DNA from: Laedolimicola ammoniilytica
GTDB taxonomy: Bacteria; Bacillota; Clostridia; Lachnospirales; Lachnospiraceae
NCBI RefSeq assembly: GCF_025567165.1
Contig: NZ_JAOQKC010000009.1
Coordinates: 1 to 64,000 of the forward strand
Length of the DNA stretch: 64,000 nt
Direction: 5' to 3'
This document shows, piece by piece, positions 27,284 through 36,664 of this stretch. The translations under genes were made by a program, and so were the position numbers. Positions within the stretch are counted from its first letter, which is position 1. Each line of letters begins with the position of its first letter. The notes under the pieces were generated by a model. It did no database searches. It was not told where the DNA came from and saw only the letters and a list, made by a program, of their open reading frames with translations.

Positions 27284-27901
27284 ATGATTCAGGTAAACGC
27301 ACTGGGCGACGCCTGCCCGATTCCCGTAGTAAAGACTAAAAATGCCATTAAGGAGCTGGGCGGAAGCGGCGTGGTGGAGACGCTGGTAGACAATGAGATT
27401 GCAGTCCAGAACCTGACCAAGATGGCCAATCAGAAGGGCTACAAGGTCAGCTCCAAAAAGCTTTCGGACAGACAGTATCAGGTAACCATGGAGATTGGCG
27501 GGGGAGAGACTGCCAAGGCTCCGGAAGTAGCAGCGGCTCCGGAAGCATGTATTCCCGACGCCAGGGAGAATACGGTGGTCGTGATAGCCTCCGCCACCAT
27601 GGGCGAGGGAGATCCGGAGCTTGGACGACTTCTGATGAAGGGGTACATCTATGCGCTGACACAGCTGGATACCCTGCCGAAGACCCTGCTCTTTTACAAT
27701 GGAGGCGCCGCCCTCACCTGCGAGGGTTCCGCGTCTCTGGAGGATTTGAAGTCCCTGGAGGCCCAGGGCGTACAGATTCTCACCTGTGGCACCTGCCTGA
27801 ACCATTACGGGCTGACAGACAGCTTAAAGGTGGGCGAGGTCACCAATATGTATGTCATCGCCGAGACCATGGCGGGCGCGGCGAAAATCGTTAAGCCATG
27901 A
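27284..27901 (+). CDS. yedF: YedF-type selenium metabolism protein (TusA domain plus DsrE-like domain)
   Basis: A 205-residue two-domain protein. The N-terminal TusA/SirA domain has Cys11 in DACPIPV, the sulfur/selenium relay residue. The C-terminal DsrE-like domain starts near 95 and has the C-x-x-C-like CGTCLN. This family travels with SelD in selenium-dependent hydroxylase clusters and probably relays selenium or sulfur. AGGAGGG precedes the ATG, and it overlaps the next gene by ATGA. Confidence 0.88.
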   Translation: MIQVNALGDACPIPVVKTKNAIKELGGSGVVETLVDNEIAVQNLTKMANQKGYKVSSKKLSDRQYQVTMEIGGGETAKAPEVAAAPEACIPDARENTVVVIASATMGEGDPELGRLLMKGYIYALTQLDTLPKTLLFYNGGAALTCEGSASLEDLKSLEAQGVQILTCGTCLNHYGLTDSLKVGEVTNMYVIAETMAGAAKIVKP

Positions 27902-29055
27902 TTTATCTGGATAACGGGGCGACCACCCTTAGAAAGCCCGAGTGTGTAAAGGAGGCCCTTCTGGAAGCCATGGCTTCCATGGGAAATTCCGGAAGGGGCG
28001 TCCATGACGCGTCCCTTTACGCGGGGCGAACCATCTACCGGGCCAGAGAAAGTCTGGCAGAGCTTCTGGGCGCGGCGGCTCCGGAGCAGGTGGCTTTTAC
28101 GGCCAATGCCACCGAGAGCCTGAACCTGGTGCTTGGCGGCCTGTTCGGGCCGGGGGATCATGTGATTACCACCGTCTGCGAGCACAATTCCGTGCTGCGG
28201 CCCCTGTACCGGCTGCAGGGCGTGGAGCTGTCGGTGCTTCCTGTAAAGGCGGCAGTTGACTCAAAAGATGGGCGATATATTGGCATCCTGGCTTACGATG
28301 AGTTGGAATCCCTGCTCCGTCCGAACACAAAAGCCCTGATCATCACCCACGCCTCCAACCTGACGGGCAACATCACCGATCTGGAACGCGCGGCAGCCTT
28401 CACAAAAAAGCACAGCCTTTTGCTTATCGTAGACGCTGCGCAGACGGCGGGCACAGTCCCCATGGATATGGAACGTATGGGGATCGACGTCCTGTGCTTT
28501 ACGGGCCACAAGGGACTTTACGGCCCCCAGGGAACCGGCGGCCTCTGCGTCCGTCCCGGCCTTTCGATCCGGCCGCTGAAGGTGGGCGGAAGCGGAATTC
28601 ACAGCTTCGACCGGGAACACCCGTCGGAGATGCCGGCGGCGCTGGAGGCGGGCACCCTGAACGGCCATGGAATCGCGGGCCTGGGCGCGGCGGCCCGTTG
28701 GCTTCTGGAGACCGGCGTAGAGCAGATTCGCGCCCGGGAGCAGGCGCTTCTTCGGCGGTTTGTGGACGGCGTGAAGGAGGTGGAGGGCGTAACCCTCTAC
28801 GGAAATCCGGATCTGGACCGGCGGACGGGAATCCAGTCCCTGAATATCCGGGATTATGATTCCGCAAGGGTGGCGGACTGGCTCTATGAGGATTACGGGA
28901 TCGCCGTCCGGGGAGGAGCCCACTGCGCGCCGCTTATGCACGAGGCGCTGGGAACCCGGGAGCAGGGGGCGGTCCGGTTCAGCTTTTCTTATTTCAATAC
29001 GGAGGCAGAGGCAGACGAGGCGGCGGCAGCCGTCCGGGAGCTGGCGGAGGAGTAA
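27898..29055 (+). CDS. Aminotransferase class V (cysteine desulfurase-like) of the selenium cluster
   Basis: A 385-residue PLP enzyme of the NifS/SufS fold. The PLP lysine is Lys205 (FTGHKGLYGPQG), and a catalytic-loop cysteine lies in RGGAHCAP near residue 341. It probably removes sulfur or selenium from (seleno)cysteine and delivers it to YedF or SelD. Linkage with yedF by a four-base overlap supports this. It is distinct from the cysteine desulfurase at 63.6 kb. Confidence 0.87.
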   Translation: MIYLDNGATTLRKPECVKEALLEAMASMGNSGRGVHDASLYAGRTIYRARESLAELLGAAAPEQVAFTANATESLNLVLGGLFGPGDHVITTVCEHNSVLRPLYRLQGVELSVLPVKAAVDSKDGRYIGILAYDELESLLRPNTKALIITHASNLTGNITDLERAAAFTKKHSLLLIVDAAQTAGTVPMDMERMGIDVLCFTGHKGLYGPQGTGGLCVRPGLSIRPLKVGGSGIHSFDREHPSEMPAALEAGTLNGHGIAGLGAAARWLLETGVEQIRAREQALLRRFVDGVKEVEGVTLYGNPDLDRRTGIQSLNIRDYDSARVADWLYEDYGIAVRGGAHCAPLMHEALGTREQGAVRFSFSYFNTEAEADEAAAAVRELAEE

Positions 29056-29059
29056 GGCA

Positions 29060-29296
29060 ATGCGGAAAAAAACAGAAGCGCTGGTGATCTCCTTTGGAAC
29101 CACCACCGAGGCCATGAAAATGGAACGGCATTGTGAAAAGGAGGGGCTTCCCGGCAGATTGATTCCCATTCCCCGGGAGATTACCGCAGGCTGCGGGATG
29201 GCCTGGAAGGCGAAGCCCACAGAGAAGGAGCTGCTGCAGCAGGCGATGCTTGGGGTAGCTATCCGGTGGGAGGGTATGTATACCCTGGAACTATGA
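29060..29296 (+). CDS. DUF3343 domain-containing protein (putative Se/S carrier)
   Basis: A 78-residue protein. The family has a short domain with one conserved Cys, here in TAGCGMAW, and is found next to selD/yedF clusters, where a selenium- or sulfur-carrier role has been proposed. GGAGGAG before the ATG overlaps the aminotransferase stop. Confidence 0.8.
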   Translation: MRKKTEALVISFGTTTEAMKMERHCEKEGLPGRLIPIPREITAGCGMAWKAKPTEKELLQQAMLGVAIRWEGMYTLEL

Positions 29297-29340
29297 AAAA
29301 TATGTAAGAATTTATCTATCGCAAATGAGGAGAAACATGT

Positions 29341-30732
29341 ATGAATGAAGCAGAAAACAAGAAAGCAGCCTATGATTTTTATGGCAAAATGCCTTTTCGA
29401 AAAGCATTTCCCCTGGGACTCCAGCACGTGCTGGCCATGTTCGTGGGAAATCTGACCCCGATTCTGATTATCACAGGAGCCTGCGGAATCGGCTCCGGTA
29501 CGGAATTTGCGGAGGTGCAGGTAGCGCTTCTGCAGAACGCCATGCTGGTGGCGGGAATTGTAACCCTGATTCAGCTGTACGCCATCGGACCGGTGGGCGG
29601 AAAGGTGCCGATTATCATGGGTACCAGCTCCGGCTTTATCGGCGTATTCAACAGTGTGGCAGGCGTCATGGGCGGCGGTATCCTGGCGTACGGCGCGATT
29701 CTGGGAGCTTCCCTGATTGGCGGCCTCTTTGAGACGGTTCTGGGCTTTATGCTGAAGCCCCTGCGCCGCTTCTTCCCGGCAGTTGTGACCGGTACCGTGG
29801 TGCTTTCCATCGGTCTGTCCCTGATTTCCGTAGGCGTGGGATCCTTCGGCGGCGGAAGCTCCGCGAAGGATTACGGCTCCATGGAAAACCTGCTTCTGGG
29901 AAACCTGGTGCTGGTGGTCATCATTGCGCTGAAGCATGGCACGAAGGGAATGACCAGTGTTTCTTCGATTTTGATTGGAATTATTGTAGGCTATATTGTG
30001 GCGGCGATCATGGCGCTGGTTCTGCCCACCACCGGAGTAACCGCGGAGGGTGTGGAGTATACCAAGGCCTGGGTTCTGAATTGGGACAAGGTAGCCAAGG
30101 CAAAATGGTTCGCGGTTCCGGCCCTGATGCCGGTGAAGCTGGTCTTCGATCCCAGAGCCATTGTTCCGGTGCTGATTATGTTCGTGGTAACCGCGGTGGA
30201 GACTGTAGGAGATATCTCCGGCGTCATTGAGGGCGGTATGGCTCGGGAGGCGACCGATTCTGAGCTGTCCGGCGGCGTAGTCTGCGACGGCGTGGGATCC
30301 TCCCTGGCTTCCCTGTTCGGCGTGCTTCCGAACACCTCCTTCAGCCAGAACGTAGGTCTGGTCACCATGACCAAGGTGGTAAACCGGTTTGCCCTGGCGA
30401 CCGGAGCCGTGTTCCTGATTCTCTGCGGCCTGTTCCCCAAGCTGTCCGCACTGATTTCCATTATGCCCCAGAGTGTTCTGGGCGGCGCGGCAGTTATGAT
30501 GTTCTCTTCCATCGTAGTCAGCGGTATCGGCCTGATTACCAAGGAGAAAATGACCGTCCGCAACACGACGATTGTATCTGTAGCGCTGGGTCTGGGCTAT
30601 GGTCTGGGCGCCAACAGCGGCGTGCTGGCGGGACTGCCCCAGAGCGTACAGCTCATCTTCGGCGGTTCCGGTATCGTACCGGCTGCCCTGGTAGCGATTA
30701 TCCTGAATATTGTTCTCCCAAAGGAGGAATAG
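29341..30732 (+). CDS. NCS2 (NAT) family purine permease
   Basis: A 463-residue membrane protein with about 12-14 helices. The family signature is present in NTSFSQNVGLVTMTK, and the substrate-site helix contains AVETVGDISG. It probably brings in xanthine or urate by H+ symport. Its place between selenium genes and the hydroxylase subunits, with xpt at the head, supports a purine substrate. Confidence 0.92.
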   Translation: MNEAENKKAAYDFYGKMPFRKAFPLGLQHVLAMFVGNLTPILIITGACGIGSGTEFAEVQVALLQNAMLVAGIVTLIQLYAIGPVGGKVPIIMGTSSGFIGVFNSVAGVMGGGILAYGAILGASLIGGLFETVLGFMLKPLRRFFPAVVTGTVVLSIGLSLISVGVGSFGGGSSAKDYGSMENLLLGNLVLVVIIALKHGTKGMTSVSSILIGIIVGYIVAAIMALVLPTTGVTAEGVEYTKAWVLNWDKVAKAKWFAVPALMPVKLVFDPRAIVPVLIMFVVTAVETVGDISGVIEGGMAREATDSELSGGVVCDGVGSSLASLFGVLPNTSFSQNVGLVTMTKVVNRFALATGAVFLILCGLFPKLSALISIMPQSVLGGAAVMMFSSIVVSGIGLITKEKMTVRNTTIVSVALGLGYGLGANSGVLAGLPQSVQLIFGGSGIVPAALVAIILNIVLPKEE

Positions 30733-30733
30733 C

Positions 30734-31495
30734 ATGATAAAAATAAGAGAATTGGTAAAGGTGGAAAGTCTGGAGGAGGCCTGGGAGCTGAACCAGAAGC
30801 GCACCAACAAGATCCTGGGCGGTATGCTGTGGCTCCGCCTAGGCAACCGGAACGTGCAGAAGGCCATCGATCTGTCAGGCCTGGGGCTTGATCAGATCGA
30901 GGAGACAGAGGAAGCATTTTTCATCGGCTGTATGGCGACCTTACGTCAGATCGAGCTGCATGAGGGACTGAACGCCCTGTGCGAGGGACTGGTGCATGAC
31001 GCGGTCTGCGATATCGTTGGCACCCAGTTCCGAAACCTGGCTACGGTAGGCGGCAGTATCTTCGGACGCTTCGGCTTCTCCGATGTGATGACGGCGTTTC
31101 TGGCTCTGGATTCCTACGTGGAGCTCTATAAGGGCGGCATTGTCCCAATGTCAGAATTTGTAAAAATGAAACGTGACAATGACATTCTGGTGCGGGTCAT
31201 TGTAAAGAAATGTCCGGGTCATTTTGCGTATCTGTCCCACCGGAACACACGGACCGATTTTCCGGTGCTGACCGTGGCCGTATCCGACTGCGGCGGCGTA
31301 AAGAAGGCCGTGATCGGCGCAAGACCGGGTATCGCGAAGCTGTATGAGATCGAGCGCATGGACGGGGAGACGGCAAAGCGTCTGGCAGATGAAACCCCGT
31401 TCCAGAGCAATATGCGCGCCTCCGACACCTTCCGCCGTCATCTGGCGGGCGTGCTGCTTGGGCGTGCCTTCGCAGAGATTCAGGGAAAGGAGTGA
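30734..31495 (+). CDS. Xanthine dehydrogenase family FAD-binding subunit
   Basis: A 253-residue CO-dehydrogenase/xanthine-dehydrogenase FAD subunit. The dinucleotide region includes TQFRNLATVGGSIFG. It passes electrons from the iron-sulfur subunit to NAD or another acceptor. It starts one base after the permease stop with AAGGAGGA, and the iron-sulfur subunit follows. Confidence 0.9.
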   Translation: MIKIRELVKVESLEEAWELNQKRTNKILGGMLWLRLGNRNVQKAIDLSGLGLDQIEETEEAFFIGCMATLRQIELHEGLNALCEGLVHDAVCDIVGTQFRNLATVGGSIFGRFGFSDVMTAFLALDSYVELYKGGIVPMSEFVKMKRDNDILVRVIVKKCPGHFAYLSHRNTRTDFPVLTVAVSDCGGVKKAVIGARPGIAKLYEIERMDGETAKRLADETPFQSNMRASDTFRRHLAGVLLGRAFAEIQGKE

Positions 31496-31502
31496 GGCTG
31501 AC

Positions 31503-31979
31503 ATGATCGTAACGATGATCTTAAACGGAAAAAAGATAACAGATGAGATTGCCGCGGATATGACACTCTTTGACTTTGTCCGGAAGCATGGCTGCTACAG
31601 TGTAAAATGCGGCTGTGAGACTACCAACTGCGGACTCTGTACCGTATTTCTGGACGGTACCCCGGTGCTTTCCTGCGCCATGCTCGCGGCGCGGGCAGAG
31701 GGACGCCGGGTGGAGACCCTGGAGGGACTGCAGAAGGAAGCAGAGGAATTTGGCTCCTTTATCGCCGATCAGGGCGCGGAGCAGTGCGGCTTCTGCAATC
31801 CGGGCATGATTATGAACGCCATCGCCCTGTTCCGGGAGAACCCGGAGCCCACCGACGAGAAAATCAAGCAGTATCTGGCAGGCAACCTGTGCCGCTGCTC
31901 CGGCTATGAGGGACAGCTGCGTGGAATGCACGCCTTTATCGAGTATAAGAAGAACGGAGGTGCCGCATGCGGGAAGTAG
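31503..31979 (+). CDS. Xanthine dehydrogenase family (2Fe-2S)-binding subunit
   Basis: A 158-residue electron-transfer subunit. The ferredoxin-like cluster uses Cys38, Cys43, Cys46 and Cys58. The second cluster uses QCGFCNPGM and NLCRCSGY. It overlaps the large molybdenum subunit gene by 13 bases. All eight cysteines are intact. Confidence 0.93.
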   Translation: MIVTMILNGKKITDEIAADMTLFDFVRKHGCYSVKCGCETTNCGLCTVFLDGTPVLSCAMLAARAEGRRVETLEGLQKEAEEFGSFIADQGAEQCGFCNPGMIMNAIALFRENPEPTDEKIKQYLAGNLCRCSGYEGQLRGMHAFIEYKKNGGAACGK

Positions 31980-34240
31980 GAAAACGGGAACGCAAGAAGG
32001 ACGCCATAGCGCTGGTGACCGGACAGCCGGTCTATGTAGATGACCTCGCCCCGAAGGAATGTCTGGTGGTAAAGCTTCTTCGCAGCCCCCACGCCAATGC
32101 CATCGTGGAGGACGTAAACTACGCGGCGGCCCTGAAGATTCCGGGTATCGAGGCGGTATATACCTGGAAGGACGTGCCGAAGAACCGGTTTGCCACAGCG
32201 GGACAGACCTATCCGGAGTGGAGCCCCTACGACCATCTGATTCTCGATCAGCATGTGCGCTTCGTGGGCGATCCGGTAGCGATTGTAGCAGGCGAGAATG
32301 AAGAATGTGTGGATAAGGCCCTGCGGGTGATCCGGGTGAAATACCAGGTGCTTCCGGCGCTGCTGGATTATCATGAGGCCATCGACAATGAAATCCTGGT
32401 GCATCCGGAGGACAACTGGGAATCCCGATTCCCGGTGGGAGCCGACAACAGGCGGAATCTCTGCGCCCATATGGAAGACGGCGACGGAGATGTGGAGGCG
32501 GTCCTTGAGGACTGTGAGGTAAAGCTTACCCGCACCTACCATGTCCCGGCGGTCAACCAGGCCATGATGGAGACCTTCCGGACCTATTGCTATATCGATA
32601 CCTACGGAAGACTGGTGGTCGTAAGCTCGACCCAGATCGTATTCCATGTAAGACGGATTGTATCCACGGCCCTCGGGATTCCCAGGGCAAAAGTGCGGGC
32701 CATGAAGCCCCGGATTGGCGGCGGCTTCGGCGCCAAGCAGACGGTGGTGACGGAGATATATCCGGCCTTTGTTACCTGGATGACAAAGAAGCCGTCCAAG
32801 ATTATTTACACCAGAAAAGAAAGCCAGATTGCCGGATCTCCCCGCCATGAGATGGACGTCCGGGTCAGCATCGGCGCAGACCGGGACGGAACGATCCGGG
32901 CCATCGACCTTTACAACCTGTCCAATACAGGCGCTTACGGCGACCACGGCCCCACTACGGCGGGACTGACGGGACACAAGGCGATTCCCCTGTATACAGC
33001 TAACCTGGAGGCCTTCCGTCATGTATTTGATGTAGTCTACACGAATCAGCTTGCCACAGGCGCGTACCGGGGGTATGGAGCCACCCAGGGAATCTTTGCC
33101 CTGGAATCCATCGTAAATGAGCTGGCGACCGTTCTTCACATGGATCCGGTAGAGCTCCGCCTGAAAAATGTGGTGCGGGAAAAGATGCTTATGCCGGCTT
33201 ATTTCGGCGAGGTGGCAGAGAGCTGCCGTCTGGACGAGTGTCTGGTCCGGGCCTGCGAAATGATTGGCTGGAAGGAAAAATACCCTGCCCGGGATATAGG
33301 AAATGGCAAGGTACGCGCCGTAGGCGTGGGTATGGCCATGCAGGGCTCCTGTATCTCCAACGTGGACGTGGGATCCGCGACGATCATGCTCAACGAGGAC
33401 GGTACCTATAAGCTGGCCATCGCGGCGGCGGATATGGGAACCGGCTGCGATACCATTCTGGCCCAGATGGCGGCGGAATGTCTGCATGTGACCACCGACG
33501 AGATCTTCGTCTCCGGCGCGGACACAGACAGCTCCCCCTATGATTCCGGATCCTACGCATCCAGTACCACCTATATTACCGGTCAGGCCGTGGTCAAGGC
33601 GGCCACAGAGCTGGAAAAACGGATCTGCCAGGTAGCGGCAGGCATGCTGGAATGCGACCCGGAGGACGTGGAGTTCGACGGCAGAAAAGCCACCGATGTG
33701 AAAACCGGAAAATCCGTTACCAGCGAGGAGATCGGCTACAAGGCCCAGGTCTGCAACGAAATCGCGCTACAGGTGACAGAAAGCCACAGCTCCCCGGTAT
33801 CGCCGCCTCCCTATATGGCAGGCGCGGTGGAAATCGAGCTGGATAAGGAGACGGGCCATGTGGAGATTCTGGACTATGCGGCGGTGGTAGACTGTGGTAC
33901 GGTTGTGAACCCGAACCTGGCGACCGTTCAGGTGGAGGGAGGTTTAGGTCAGGGAATCGGAATGACTCTCTACGAGAATATCCAGTACACAGAGAAGGGT
34001 AAGCTTCGCAACAGCTCCCTGATGCAGTACAAGATCCCGACCCGTCAGGATATGGGACATTTCCGGGTGGAATTTAAGCCGAGCTTCGAGCCTACCGGTC
34101 CCTTCGGCGTGAAATCCATCGGTGAGATCGTGATTAACACTCCGGCTCCGGCCCTGGCCCATGCCATCTATAACGCGACGGGCGTATGGCATCGGAACCT
34201 GCCGATTACCAGCGAGAAGATTGCGCTGGGGACAGACTGA
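31967..34240 (+). CDS. Molybdopterin-binding catalytic subunit of a purine-type selenium-dependent hydroxylase
   Basis: A 757-residue large subunit of the xanthine dehydrogenase family. Cofactor motifs GGGFGAKQ and TGAYRGYGATQ are visible, and the C-terminal KSIGE carries the likely catalytic glutamate. It hydroxylates a purine ring (for example hypoxanthine or xanthine) at the Mo centre. The gene neighbourhood (selD, yedF, yqeB, yqeC) suggests the non-protein selenium ligand of the selenium-dependent class. Substrate identity is inferred from the permease and xpt. Confidence 0.92.
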   Translation: MREVGKRERKKDAIALVTGQPVYVDDLAPKECLVVKLLRSPHANAIVEDVNYAAALKIPGIEAVYTWKDVPKNRFATAGQTYPEWSPYDHLILDQHVRFVGDPVAIVAGENEECVDKALRVIRVKYQVLPALLDYHEAIDNEILVHPEDNWESRFPVGADNRRNLCAHMEDGDGDVEAVLEDCEVKLTRTYHVPAVNQAMMETFRTYCYIDTYGRLVVVSSTQIVFHVRRIVSTALGIPRAKVRAMKPRIGGGFGAKQTVVTEIYPAFVTWMTKKPSKIIYTRKESQIAGSPRHEMDVRVSIGADRDGTIRAIDLYNLSNTGAYGDHGPTTAGLTGHKAIPLYTANLEAFRHVFDVVYTNQLATGAYRGYGATQGIFALESIVNELATVLHMDPVELRLKNVVREKMLMPAYFGEVAESCRLDECLVRACEMIGWKEKYPARDIGNGKVRAVGVGMAMQGSCISNVDVGSATIMLNEDGTYKLAIAAADMGTGCDTILAQMAAECLHVTTDEIFVSGADTDSSPYDSGSYASSTTYITGQAVVKAATELEKRICQVAAGMLECDPEDVEFDGRKATDVKTGKSVTSEEIGYKAQVCNEIALQVTESHSSPVSPPPYMAGAVEIELDKETGHVEILDYAAVVDCGTVVNPNLATVQVEGGLGQGIGMTLYENIQYTEKGKLRNSSLMQYKIPTRQDMGHFRVEFKPSFEPTGPFGVKSIGEIVINTPAPALAHAIYNATGVWHRNLPITSEKIALGTD

Positions 34241-34254
34241 ATACGATAGGAAAT

Positions 34255-35211
34255 ATGTTAAAACGGTTTGAAAATGGGAAATGGGTGGAATGCAGTTCTC
34301 TCTTAGAAGCATTAGGTTTGATAAAAATTACGACAAGGATGTCAAAGAAAGACAGCGCGGAGGCAGATAGAAATAGTTGCGTTGTTTCGATTGTGGGCGC
34401 AGGCGGAAAAACCACCTGCCTGCGCCGTCTCCAGTTGGAATGTAAAAAACTGGGAATCTCAGCGGCCGCAGGCACCACCACCCATATCCAATATGAAAGA
34501 AATGAATCTTTTCTGGATCGTCCGGACATGGACGCGGCCCGGGAAATCCTCAAAAAAACAGGCACTCTCTGGATGGGAGAGCCTGTTTCCGACTGGAAAT
34601 GTAAAGCACTGCCGGATTTGTTTTACCGGGAACTTCTGGTGGATGGGATCTGGCTTTTGCTGGAGGCAGACGGAGCCAGAGAGAAGCCGGTCAAAGCGCC
34701 CAGAGAGGGCGAACCGGTGTTGCTGCCGGAGACGGGGCTTGTGCTCTGCGTGTATGGACTGGACGCTGTGGGGCAGCCTATCAAAGAGGTCTGCTGCCGT
34801 GTGGAGCAGGTCTGCGCCATTCTGGAAAAGCAGGAGACCGCCCGGCTGACCGCCGCGGATCTGGCAAAACTGGCAATCAGTCTACAGGGGGGCCGAAAGG
34901 GTGTGCGGCCTGGCATGCGCTATGTGGTGCTGTTCAATAAGGCGGATACGCCGGAGCGCGAGGCAGCAGCATGGGAGGCCGCCCGACAAATACGAACATT
35001 GGAAAAGAAACTGATAAACGCAAAACATTTCAAAGAAACCTTTAAGAGAAATCCAATGGGAGAAGTTGAAAAAAGTTTAGCGAAAAAACAGTTTTCAGAT
35101 AGAGAAATGAGAGAGAAATCAGGAAGTGCGGAATGGGGAGAGAGCGTGATTTTCACAGCCTCTCACTTAATGCCGCCCTGGAATCCGCAGATAACAGGAG
35201 AAGCAAAGTGA
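34255..35211 (+). CDS. yqeC: Selenium-dependent hydroxylase accessory protein YqeC
   Basis: A 318-residue P-loop protein (VGAGGKTT at 48-55, LLLEADGA as a Walker B-like site). YqeC occurs with selenium-dependent molybdenum hydroxylases and is thought to help cofactor maturation. I chose the ATG at 34255 after AGGAAAT; the open frame runs further upstream into the preceding gene. It overlaps the next gene by four bases (GTGA). Confidence 0.85.
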   Translation: MLKRFENGKWVECSSLLEALGLIKITTRMSKKDSAEADRNSCVVSIVGAGGKTTCLRRLQLECKKLGISAAAGTTTHIQYERNESFLDRPDMDAAREILKKTGTLWMGEPVSDWKCKALPDLFYRELLVDGIWLLLEADGAREKPVKAPREGEPVLLPETGLVLCVYGLDAVGQPIKEVCCRVEQVCAILEKQETARLTAADLAKLAISLQGGRKGVRPGMRYVVLFNKADTPEREAAAWEAARQIRTLEKKLINAKHFKETFKRNPMGEVEKSLAKKQFSDREMREKSGSAEWGESVIFTASHLMPPWNPQITGEAK

Positions 35212-36557
35212 AGATATTGATTAAGGGAGCCGGGGATCTGGCCACCGGCGTGGCCTGGGAGCTTTTCCGGGAGGGACACCGGATTATCATGACAGAAATT
35301 GCCGTACCGCTGACGGTACGCCGCCAGGTGGCTTATTCCCGGGCGGTCTATGAGGGACGGGCGGAAGTAGAGGGCGTGATCGGCGTGCTGGCCGGATCAG
35401 CGGAGGAAGCCATAGCTCTCTCGGAACAGGGCGTCATCAGCGTGCTGGTGGATCCGGAAGCCCGGGTGCGGGAGCTCTGGCAGCCGGAGGTGGTCATCGA
35501 CGCCATCATGGCGAAGAAAAATATTGGCACAACGCTTACGGACGCGCCGCTGGTGCTGGCCCTGGGGCCCGGCTTCACAGCGGGGAAAGACTGCCACGCG
35601 GTCATCGAGACCATGCGCGGCGAAAATCTGGGACGCCCGATCTATAAGGGCAGCGCCATTCCCAATACGGGCGTGCCGGGCATGGTGGGCGGCTACGCCA
35701 TGGAGCGCCTGATCAAGGCTTCCGGAGACGGCCTGATGGAGCCGGTGGCAGCCATCGGCGATATCGTAGAGAAGGGCGGCCTTCTGGCCTATACGGGCGA
35801 CGAACCGGTGTACGCGCAGATCGACGGCGTGATCCGGGGCATGCTGCAGACAGACGTGCCGGTAAAGAAGGGCATGAAAATCGGGGACGTGGATCCGAGA
35901 AAGGACGAAAGCCTGGTTTATCTCATTTCCGATAAATCCCATAAGATAGGCAGAGGCTGTGTCGAGACTATCCGGACACTGCTACAGAGGCAGTTCGGCA
36001 TCGTGGTGCTGGCAGCAGGGCTGTCCAGGCGCTACGGTGGGAATAAACTGCTGGAGGAGCGTATTTCGGAAGAACCCTTATATGAAGTAACCTTGGATAA
36101 GCTGAGCCGGTTCTCAGACTGCATTTGCGTGGTCGTCACCCGCTTCGACGAGATCGAAGCCGCCGCAAAGCAGCGCGGTATGGTGGTCGTGAGAAACGGC
36201 GTGCCGGAGCTTGGCATCAGCCATTCCCTGCACTTAGGCCTGCTGGCTTGCCTGGAACGCAATCCCTACCTGCGGGGCGTCCTTTTTATGGTCTGCGACC
36301 AGCCTTATCTGCGCGCGGAGACTATGGAACGGATGCTGGAGGAAGGCCTGGCCCATCCGCAGGCTGTCGTCTGCGCCTCTCACGAAGGACGGCGCGGCAA
36401 CCCGGTACTCTGGGACACCTGCTACATGAGCGACCTGCTCTCCCTGACCGGCGACGCAGGCGGCCGCCAGATTATCAAAAAGTATCAGGAACATGTGCGT
36501 CTGGTGGAATGTGGGGAAAAGGAACTCCAGGATGTGGATATCCGCACTGAATCATAA
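35208..36557 (+). CDS. yqeB: YqeB-MobA-type fusion: selenium-dependent hydroxylase maturation protein plus nucleotidyltransferase
   Basis: A 449-residue fusion starting at GTG 35208 (AGGAG eight bases upstream). Residues 1 to about 262 match YqeB (KGAGDLATGVA), a marker protein of selenium-dependent molybdenum hydroxylases. From about 263 a MobA/MocA-like NTP transferase begins with VVLAAGLSRRYGGNK, which would attach CMP or GMP to molybdopterin. Both are often separate genes. Fusion suggests that dinucleotide cofactor synthesis and selenium maturation are coupled. Confidence 0.87.
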   Translation: MKILIKGAGDLATGVAWELFREGHRIIMTEIAVPLTVRRQVAYSRAVYEGRAEVEGVIGVLAGSAEEAIALSEQGVISVLVDPEARVRELWQPEVVIDAIMAKKNIGTTLTDAPLVLALGPGFTAGKDCHAVIETMRGENLGRPIYKGSAIPNTGVPGMVGGYAMERLIKASGDGLMEPVAAIGDIVEKGGLLAYTGDEPVYAQIDGVIRGMLQTDVPVKKGMKIGDVDPRKDESLVYLISDKSHKIGRGCVETIRTLLQRQFGIVVLAAGLSRRYGGNKLLEERISEEPLYEVTLDKLSRFSDCICVVVTRFDEIEAAAKQRGMVVVRNGVPELGISHSLHLGLLACLERNPYLRGVLFMVCDQPYLRAETMERMLEEGLAHPQAVVCASHEGRRGNPVLWDTCYMSDLLSLTGDAGGRQIIKKYQEHVRLVECGEKELQDVDIRTES

Positions 36558-36664
36558 AAGTCAATGTGGATAAAAGGCAGATATAAGCAGAATTCAATAA
36601 TAGAATACCTAAGTTTCATTTTGCAATCATGTAAGTAATAAAACCAGATAAAAGTAAGAAAATT

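Noticed and set aside
28261..30867. Long antisense open frame (868 codons) opposite the aminotransferase, DUF3343 and permease genes
   Set aside because: It is His/Gln/Arg-rich with no known domain, and it lies opposite confident genes with strong ribosome sites. It is a codon-bias shadow.
31904..33487. Antisense frame of 527 codons opposite the hydroxylase subunits
   Set aside because: Composition and position mark it as a shadow of the molybdenum subunit; no ribosome site.
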